From Cellulomonas triticagri (lineage in GTDB: Bacteria > Actinomycetota > Actinomycetes > Actinomycetales > Cellulomonadaceae): a DNA stretch of 64,000 nt. The stretch is from positions 1 to 64,000 of the forward strand of contig NZ_RFFI01000004.1 of the NCBI RefSeq assembly GCF_003696205.1. The letters are read 5' to 3'. Below, piece after piece: positions 18,051-25,800 of the stretch; positions within the stretch are counted from its first letter, which is position 1; the number at the start of each line of letters is the position of its first letter. The position numbers and the translations under genes were made by a program. The notes under the pieces were generated by a model. That model was given only the letters and a program-made list of their open reading frames with translations. It was not told the DNA's origin and ran no database searches.

Positions 18051-18452
18051 TCAGACGCGGCGGCGCTTCGGCGGACGGCAGCCGTTGTGCGCCTGGGGCG
18101 TCACGTCCTGGATGGAGCCGACCTCGAGGCCGGCGGCCGTCAGCGAGCGGATCGCCGTCTCGCGGCCCGAGCCGGGGCCCTTGACGAAGACGTCGACCTT
18201 CTTCATGCCGTGCTCCGCGGCCTTGCGCGCGGCGGCCTCGGCGGCCATGCCCGCGGCGTACGGGGTGGACTTGCGCGAGCCCTTGAAGCCCACGTCGCCG
18301 CCCGACGCCCAGGAGATCACGGCGCCGCTCGGGTCGGTGATCGACACGATCGTGTTGTTGAAGGTGCTCTTGATGTGCGCCTGGCCGTGGGAGATGTTCT
18401 TCTTCTCCTTGCGGCGCGGCTTGCGCACGGAACTGCGGGTCTTGGGAGGCAT
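18051..18452 (-). CDS. rpsK: 30S ribosomal protein S11
   Basis: A 133-residue S11 of the 30S platform. [30 protein letters not shown] and the C-terminal [15 protein letters not shown] are diagnostic. It lies 98 bp downstream of rpsM. In many bacteria rpsD follows here; in this genome rpoA follows directly after a hairpin-bearing gap of 148 bp. Confidence 0.98.
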   Translation of the reverse strand: MPPKTRSSVRKPRRKEKKNISHGQAHIKSTFNNTIVSITDPSGAVISWASGGDVGFKGSRKSTPYAAGMAAEAAARKAAEHGMKKVDVFVKGPGSGRETAIRSLTAAGLEVGSIQDVTPQAHNGCRPPKRRRV

Positions 18453-18550
18453 CTGCTCGTTCTCTCTCGCTGCTGCTCAGTCGGGTCGGTGCGCCGGGCG
18501 GTCCCGGCCGGCTCGTCCGTGCGGACGGCGGCGCGGCGGACCGCGGCGGG

Positions 18551-18931
18551 CTACTTCCGGCCGGCCTTCTTCTTGCCGGCGACGGTGCGCTTCGGACCCT
18601 TGCGGGTACGCGCGTTGGTCTTCGTGCGCTGGCCGCGCACGGGGAGCCCGCGACGGTGGCGCAGACCCTCGTAGCTGCCGATCTCGACCTTGCGGCGGAT
18701 GTCCGCGGCGACCTCACGGCGGAGGTCACCCTCGAGCTTGAAGTTGCCCTCGAGGTAGTCACGCAGCGTGACGAGCTGGGCGTCGTCCAGGTCCTTGACC
18801 CGGACGTCCGGGCTGATGCCCGTCGCGGCCAGCGTCTGCTGGGCGCGGGTACGGCCGACGCCGTAGATGTAGGTGAGCGCGATCTCGAGCCGCTTCTCGC
18901 GGGGGAGGTCGACGCCGACAAGACGTGCCAT
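18551..18931 (-). CDS. rpsM: 30S ribosomal protein S13
   Basis: A 126-residue S13 of the 30S head. [20 protein letters not shown] at the N-terminus, [20 protein letters not shown] near residues 90-110 and the basic KKKAGRK tail are typical. It is separated from rpmJ by about 200 bp in the infA-rpmJ-rpsM-rpsK-rpoA-rplQ order. Confidence 0.98.
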   Translation of the reverse strand: MARLVGVDLPREKRLEIALTYIYGVGRTRAQQTLAATGISPDVRVKDLDDAQLVTLRDYLEGNFKLEGDLRREVAADIRRKVEIGSYEGLRHRRGLPVRGQRTKTNARTRKGPKRTVAGKKKAGRK

Positions 18932-19133
18932 GTGCCTTTCGGCTCCTTGGACTTCGTCCGGAGGTCTGCCGCACCGTCCTCCCGCGGATCTGCGGGCCCC
19001 GGCCTCCGGGCCAGGGGTTCACCGGTCGCGACCCGCGGGGCGGGTGCGCTGCCGGTTCGGCGGTGCGCTGGTGCCGGGCCCCTCGGGGACCGGCGGGTGG
19101 TGCTGTGCTCGGACCGTGCCGAGCGTCAGGGCA

Positions 19134-19247
19134 TCAGCCCTGGCGCTGCTTGTGGCGCAGGTTCTCGCAGATCACCTGGACGCGACCGTGCCGGCGGATC
19201 ACCTTGCACTTGTCGCAGATCTTCTTGACGCTGGGCTTGACCTTCAT
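19134..19247 (-). CDS. rpmJ: 50S ribosomal protein L36
   Basis: A 37-residue L36 read directly from the minus strand: [20 protein letters not shown] at the start and a C-terminal [11 protein letters not shown]. Cys11, Cys14, Cys27 and His32 form the zinc ribbon of the C+ type. It lies between infA (79 bp upstream) and rpsM, the standard place. AGGAACAGGCC precedes the ATG. Confidence 0.97.
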   Translation of the reverse strand: MKVKPSVKKICDKCKVIRRHGRVQVICENLRHKQRQG

Positions 19248-19326
19248 GGCCTGTTCCTCCGCCGCCGATGCGCCGCCGACCCGCTCACGCGGACCGGCGA
19301 CCGACGGCGATGCTCGTGCGGTCGAT

Positions 19327-19548
19327 TTACTTGTAGCGGTAGACGATGCGCCCGCGGGACAGGTCGTACGGGCTCAGCTCGACCACCACGCGGTCCTCGG
19401 GGAGGATCCGGATGTAGTGCTGGCGCATCTTGCCCGAGATGTGGGCGAGCACCTTGTGGCCGTTGGTGAGCTCCACGCGGAACATCGCGTTCGGCAGGGC
19501 CTCGACCACGCTGCCCTCGATCTCGATGACACCGTCCTTCTTCGCCAT
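19327..19548 (-). CDS. infA: Translation initiation factor IF-1
   Basis: A 73-residue OB-fold factor that binds the 30S A site. [20 protein letters not shown] and the C-terminal [15 protein letters not shown] match the family end to end. GCGGAGGAC precedes the ATG at 19548. It heads the rpmJ-rpsM-rpsK-rpoA-rplQ series. Its usual upstream partner map is more than 9 kb away because the adhesin gene sits between them. Confidence 0.98.
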   Translation of the reverse strand: MAKKDGVIEIEGSVVEALPNAMFRVELTNGHKVLAHISGKMRQHYIRILPEDRVVVELSPYDLSRGRIVYRYK

Positions 19549-19854
19549 GTCCTCCGCTAACTGTTGTCTGGCTGCTGGACCCACGCGGCCGCGCCGCCGG
19601 CGGACCGGCGGGGATGCTGCTGCGTGGTCGGGTGCGCGTGGCTCCCACGGACCGCCGGACCCCCGCGCGGGCGCACCCGTACGCGACGGACGTGCTCGGA
19701 CGGACGCGCGACGACGACTGGGCGCACACCCAACGGACCATGGTACGCCATCGGGACGCATCGGAGAAACCGGGGCGGGGACCCTACGGCACGAGGCCTC
19801 CGGTCGCCCCGCACCCGGGCGTGACACGCCGGGCAGGGTCCGTGGGCAGAACGC
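19549..19854. other. Intergenic region upstream of infA
   Basis: About 300 bp with no convincing gene between the adhesin terminator and infA; it must hold the infA promoter. TACCAT on the minus strand, with a weak TTTCTC 18 bp upstream, and TAGGGT further up are the only -10-like boxes I could find. Neither is convincing. Confidence 0.35.
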
Positions 19855-19889
19855 CCGCGGGCCCCGGGATCTTCCCCCGGGGCCCGCGG
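19855..19889 (-). terminator. Terminator of the adhesin gene
   Basis: Perfect 14-bp arms 19855-19868 and 19876-19889 around a 7-nt loop, starting 10 nt after the adhesin stop at 19900. It should isolate the adhesin transcript from infA. Confidence 0.85.
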
Positions 19890-19899
19890 ACGTCAGCCC

Positions 19900-22800
19900 T
19901 CAGGCGCGGTGCCGACGGCGCGCCACCCGCGCGGGCGTGCCGACCACAGTCCGCGTCCGCCCGCCGACGGCGAGCAGCACGGCCCCCAGCGCGAGCAGCG
20001 CGGCGGCTAGGCCGAGCGGGCCCGCGAGGGTCGCACCGGTCACCGCGAGCGGCGAGCCGGCCGCGCCGGTGCCGCTGCCGGACGGGTCGGCGACCGGGTC
20101 GCTCCACGCGTCGTCCTCGGCCGCCAGCACCTCGAACCGGTACCCGCGCCCGTCGACGTTCACCGACGCGGTGTTGGTGACGTCGGCGGCGCCGGCGGCG
20201 ACCCCCGTGACGATCCGCACGGTGGCGGACTCCCCGGCGGCGAGCGACCCGTCGTGGTCGCAGGTGACCAGGCGGTCCACCGCGGCGCACGCGAACCCGG
20301 TGCCCTGGGCGGTCCGGAAGGTCAGCGACCCGGGCAGGGCGTCGATGACGGTGAACCCGGCGTAGGCGTCCTGGGTGCCGGTCGAGGCGACCGTGACGTC
20401 CCAGGTGATGGTCGTCGCCGTGCGGGCGACCGCCGTCTTGCGCAGCGCGAGCTGCACGTCGCTGGCGAGGACCATGCCGAAGTCGAGCGTCGGGTCGTCC
20501 TCGCCGCCGACCAGGACGCGGGAGCCCGCGGACCAGGTCGAGGAGTCGAGGGCGCGGTCGGCGCCCGCTCCCGCGACGGTCGGGGCGTACCCGGCCAGCG
20601 CGGTGCGCGAGGCGATCCGGTCGACGCGGACGACGTACTCGCCGGGCAGCAGCCCGGTGAACACGTACCGCCCGTCGGCGTCCGTGGTGACCGGGGCGAC
20701 CGGGGTGCCGTCGGCGGCGACGACGTCGCGGCCGTCCGGCGTCCGGAGCTCCAGCACGACCCCGGCGATGCCGGGCTCGCCGGCGTCCTGCACGCCGTCG
20801 CCGTCCCGGTCGAACCAGACCAGGTCACCCACCGAGACCGGGCGCTCCACGAGGCCCGCGTCCCAGGTCGGGTCGACGTACGGCGCGGTGACGCCGTCGG
20901 CGGGGGTGGTCGCGCGCAGCCCGGGGGCGTCCGGGCCGAGCGTGATCAGCGGGGTGCGCCCGAGGCCGGGCGTCCCGGCGTCCTCGACGTCGGAGTCGGC
21001 GTCGGCGCGCGGCGCGTCGGCCGAGCGCGGGACGGTCCAGCCGTAGCGGGCGGCGTCGGCCGGGGCGAGCTCGACCTCGACGCGGTAGTCGCCGGGCTCG
21101 AGCAGGTCGAACCACCACAGGCCGTCGGCGTCGGTCGTGGTGGTGCCGAGCACCGCCCCGCCCGCGTCGAGCAGCCGGACGGTCGCACCCGCGAACCCGG
21201 GCTCGCCCGGATCCTGCACGCCGTCCCGGTCGGAGTCGAGCCAGACGCGGTCGCCGAGCGCCCGCAGCGGCCGGTAGCCGAAGTCGAGCGTCAGGTCGGC
21301 CCCGCCGCCGACCAGCGTGGCGGAGGTGGCCGTGCCGGTCGAGGAGTCCGTCGCCGGGTCGCCGACGCCCGCGGGCGTGGTGACGTAGCCGGTGAGCGCG
21401 GGCGCCGAGGCGACCTCGTCCACGGTCACGACGTACGCGCCGGGGAGCAGCCCGTCGAACAGGTACGCGCCGTCGGCGGCGGTGGTCACCGGGCCGACCG
21501 GCTGCCCGGCGGCGTCGGTGACGGGGTCGCCGGACGGGGTGGTCAGGACGAGGACCACGCCGGGCAGGCCGGGCTCGCCGGTCTCCTGCACGCCGTCGCC
21601 GTCGAGATCCGCCCAGACGCGGTCGCCGACGCGCACCGGGCGCTCCACGAGGCCCGCGTCGCGGGTCGGGTCGGCGTAGTCGGCGTCGGCCCCGGACCAG
21701 ACCGGGTCACCGGCCAGGTCGGACACCCGGACCAGGCCCGCGCCGGGGGCGAGCGCGAACGCCGCCGTCCGGCCGAGCCGCGCGGTCACGGCCTCGACGT
21801 CGGAGTCGGTGGCGATGTCGCCCGTGAGCGGGGTGGTGAACGTCCACCGGTCCGCGAGGGCGTCGGGCAGCTCGACCTCGACCCGGTAGGTGCCGGGGTC
21901 GAGGCCGTCGAACCGGTAGCCGCCGTCCGCGCCGGTGGTGGTCGTCGCCAGCACCGTGGTGCCGGTGCCGTCCGCGCCGCCGTCCAGCAGGCGCACGGTC
22001 GCGCCGGGCACGGCGTCCTCCCCCGGGCCCTGCACGCCGTCGCGGTCGGCGTCGAACCAGACCCGGTCGCCCACGGCGACGGGCCGCCACTGCACGCCCG
22101 CGTCGCGGGTCGCGTCCACGGACGTCGCGGTCAGCCCGGGGTGGGCGTCGCGCCACGCGGCGGGCATGTCCGCCACGGCGACGACGGTCGGCTGCGCGGT
22201 GGTCAGCACGACGTCGGCGATGCTGCCCGCCGCGGGGTCGGCGCCGTCGGGGACGACGTCGGAGTCGACGTCGTCGGCACCGGCGTCCGTCGTGGTGAAC
22301 CGGTAGACCTCGGCCAGGGCCGGGCGCAGGGTGACGCGCACCTGGTACGTCCCGGCCGGGAGGCCGTCCACCACCCAGTCGCCCGCGGCGTCCGTGGTGG
22401 CCGAGGCCGCCCAGACGGCCGACGGGCCGCTGCCCTGGAAGACGTCGACCAGCGCGCCCTCGACCCCGCTCTCCCCGGGGCCCTGCACGCCGTCGCGGTC
22501 GGTGTCGAGCCACACCCGGTCGCCCACCGCGAGCAGCGGGTCACCGGTGGGCGGGGCCACGGCGTAGCGCGCGCCCGCCTTCAGCGGCACGGAGGTGACG
22601 TCGGCCGGACGCCCGGCGCCCGCGTCGGCGGGCACCCGGAACGCGAAGGAGTTCCACGCGTCGGTCGCGACGGGCGCGCCGGTCAGCGGGGTCCGCATGG
22701 ACCACCCCACCCGCACGCGCTCGCCGTTGGAGAACCGGTCGCCGGACGCGAACGTCACCACGAACTTGAAGCCGGTGACGCGCGCGGCCTGCGCGGCGGG

Positions 22801-25800
22801 CACCGTGGACCCGGGGGTCAGCGGCGTCGCGCTCCACGTGCCGGGCACGGGGTCGAACGACCCGCTGGGCGCCGAGCCGCCCGCCCGGTAGTCGGCCGTG
22901 GTCGTGTACACCTGCAGGGTCGCGCCGGCGGGCAGCCCGCTGACGGCGGCGAGGGTCGGCACGACGCCGTCCCACACCGGGCGCCACTGGCTGCCACGGC
23001 GGCCGGACGCGCTGCCGTCCATCGCCGGGTAGTCGCCGACGGTCGGCAGCATGTCGACCATCTCGAGCCGGTCGGTGGTCACGCTGGCGCGGCTGGCGAC
23101 CTGGATCTGCCAGTCGGTGCGCGAGCCCGCGGTGGTGACCACGGAGCACGGGTAGCGGTACCAGCCCGCGTCGGCGCCGGTGCCGCGCGGCGCGCAGGCG
23201 GCCGAGCGGCCGGGCTTGGCGGGGACGGTGCGCACGGCGCCCTCGGTGGACGCGGCGTCGCGCACCCACTTCTCGGACACGTAGACGTTGGCGCCGCCGA
23301 TGGTCAGCGCGCCCGCCGTCGCGAGGCACGCCTGCGCGTCGGCGTCGTAGGTGCCGGGGGTGCAGGTGGTGCCGCCGTCGGTGCCGCCGGACACGGCGAC
23401 CACCGGGCGGGACGCGGAGCCCGCGGTGGCGGTGTTCACGACGGAGGTCGTGGACAGCGCGTCCGCGATCCGCACCCAGAGCAGCACCTCGACCTGCTGG
23501 CCCGGGGCCAGGCGGTCGTCGGCGCCGAAGGTGAGCACGATCGTGTCCTCGTCGGCGGTCACCACGGGGGCGTCGAGCGGGCTCGCACCGCCGCCGGGCG
23601 CCTGGACGACCACCGGCTGCTCGCCGTCGGGCGGCGTGCCGTAGACCAGGGAGCCGTCCTCGGGCAGCCGGTCGGTGACGACCAGGCCGGTGAGGTCGGC
23701 CGCGCCGGTCCCCGTCGCGGTGTTCGCCACCGTGATCCGGTAGCGGACGGCATCGCCGGGCTTGCGCGCGGCGGCGTCGACCTCGGCCTTGGTGACCTGC
23801 ACCGTGGCCGCCCCGGCGTGCACCGCGGTCGTGACGTCGCCGGTGGTCTGCTCGGTGGACGCGAGCTGGTCACGCACGGCCTGGGCGGTGATCCGGTTGC
23901 TGATCTCGCCGCGGACGGACTCGCCCGGGTTCACGGTCAGCTCGGGGGCCCCGTCGTGACGCCAGCCGTCGGCGCCGACCGCGCTGGGCAGCCCGCCCGT
24001 GCGCAGCTCCGTGCGCAGCACGCCCGCGAGGGTCGCCTGCCCGTAGCCCTCGCCGGGCGCGGTGAGGCGGCCGCCGCCGGTGTCGACGAACCGGATCCGG
24101 ACGCCGATGACGTCGTCGGCGGTGACGCCGTTCGCCCCGGCCAGCGCGGCGAGGTCCCAGGTGGCGCCGGCGGTGGCGCCGGTCGCCCAGGTCGCCCACG
24201 CCTGCGTGCCGTCGTAGGCGCCGTCGGCGCCGATGTCGAGGGCGTCCCCGGCGACCAGCACCTCCAGGGTGGCGGCCTCCGCACCGGTGGGCAGCCGGTC
24301 CACGCGCAGGGTGCGCGCGGCGACCGCGTTGAAGTAGCGCGGGTCGGCGTCGGTGACCACGAGCTGGTCGGCCTCGGTGACGCCGAAGTTCTGCGCGGAC
24401 AGCACCGACGTGACCGGCGCGCCGCCGGTGGCGTCACGCTGGACGTCGACGGGGGTGACGTCGAGCTCGGGGAACGCGACGACCTCGGGGTCGCGCACGG
24501 TGACCGTGGCGGCCGCGGTGCGCCGCAGCACGTCGGCGGTGCAGCCGGCCGCGGCGGTCGGGTCACCGGACTCGTCGGCGCAGACGCGCGCGTCCGAGAC
24601 GCGGGTCTCGACCTCGTTGGTGACGCTCAGGCCGGTGGGCGTGGGGGTGCCGGTGACCCGGTTCTCGGCCAGCAGGCGCGTGGTGGCCGACAGCCGGACG
24701 GTGCCGACCGTGGTGATCCGGCCGGTGTAGCGCGCCTGGACCCCGACGACGTCGGCCAGGTCCGTCTCCGAGGCGGCCAGCGCGACGTCCCGGGTGACCG
24801 GGGCGTCGGCGGTGAGGCCGTCCTGGGCGTCCCACCGGTACAGCACCACCATCGGCGCGGCGGCGCCGTCGATGTCCGTGAGCACCGACAGGTCGGTGAT
24901 CGCGAACTGCGCGAACGGCGAGTCCGCGTCGAGGTCGGTGGCGGTGTCGATGCCGGCGGGCTCGGTGAGCGTCAGCGAGTCGACGCGGGTGGTCGAGGTG
25001 CTGCGCCCGGTGACGGTCATGCGGGCCGACGGCCACGCCTCCGCCGGTGCGCCCGGGCCCTCGACGGGCAGCGCGAGCTGGTCGAGGTCGGTGCTGGGCT
25101 CCAGCGGCGTGCCGTTCTCGACGCGCAGCCAGGACTTGTTGGTCGCGACGCCCAGGGCGCCCGGCTGGATCCGGTAGGTCCACCAGCCCGAGGGGTTGAT
25201 CGGCCCGCCCAGGTCGGTGGCCGTGCCCGCGCCGCCGACGGCGGTCCAGCCGGTGACCCGGCCGGAGTTCGCGACGTGCCCGGCGGATGCCGTGGTGTAG
25301 CGGAACGCGTTGTTCACCGGGGTCCCGGTCGAGCGCGACAGGTCACGCAGCCGCAGGCCGAGCTGGATCTCGCGGGCCGGGCCGTCCGTGCTGGCGACGG
25401 CACCGTCGGTGAGGGTGCCGAGCAGCGCCCGGCGCCAGTCGCCCGCGGGCACGGCGGCGTCGCGCTGCGGCCCGGTGCGGGGCTCGACGACGAGCTCGAT
25501 CCCGCCGACGCGGCCCTGCAGCGCGGAGCCGACCGTCATGCCGGGGAACGCCCCCACGAACGGGAACGTCCCGGCGGCGAAGGTCACGTCGTTCCGGCCG
25601 CCCGCGGCGGCGCCCCAGGCACCGCCGGACCACTCCTCGGTGCGCAGCGAGTGCCAGGTGCCGTCCACGGTGTCGAACACCCGGACGTCGGTGATCTGGT
25701 CGAACACGAGGTAGGGGTCATAGGCGCTGCCGCCGACCGGCGCGGCGCCCGAGGTGATGGGCAGCACGCGGGTCAGGTCGAAGGAGTCCCAGAAGCTCTG

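Noticed and set aside
20600-22180. SdrD_B repeat DNA as a tandem satellite
   Set aside because: The five repeats are similar at protein level but clearly diverged in DNA, so this is domain duplication and not a DNA-level tandem repeat.
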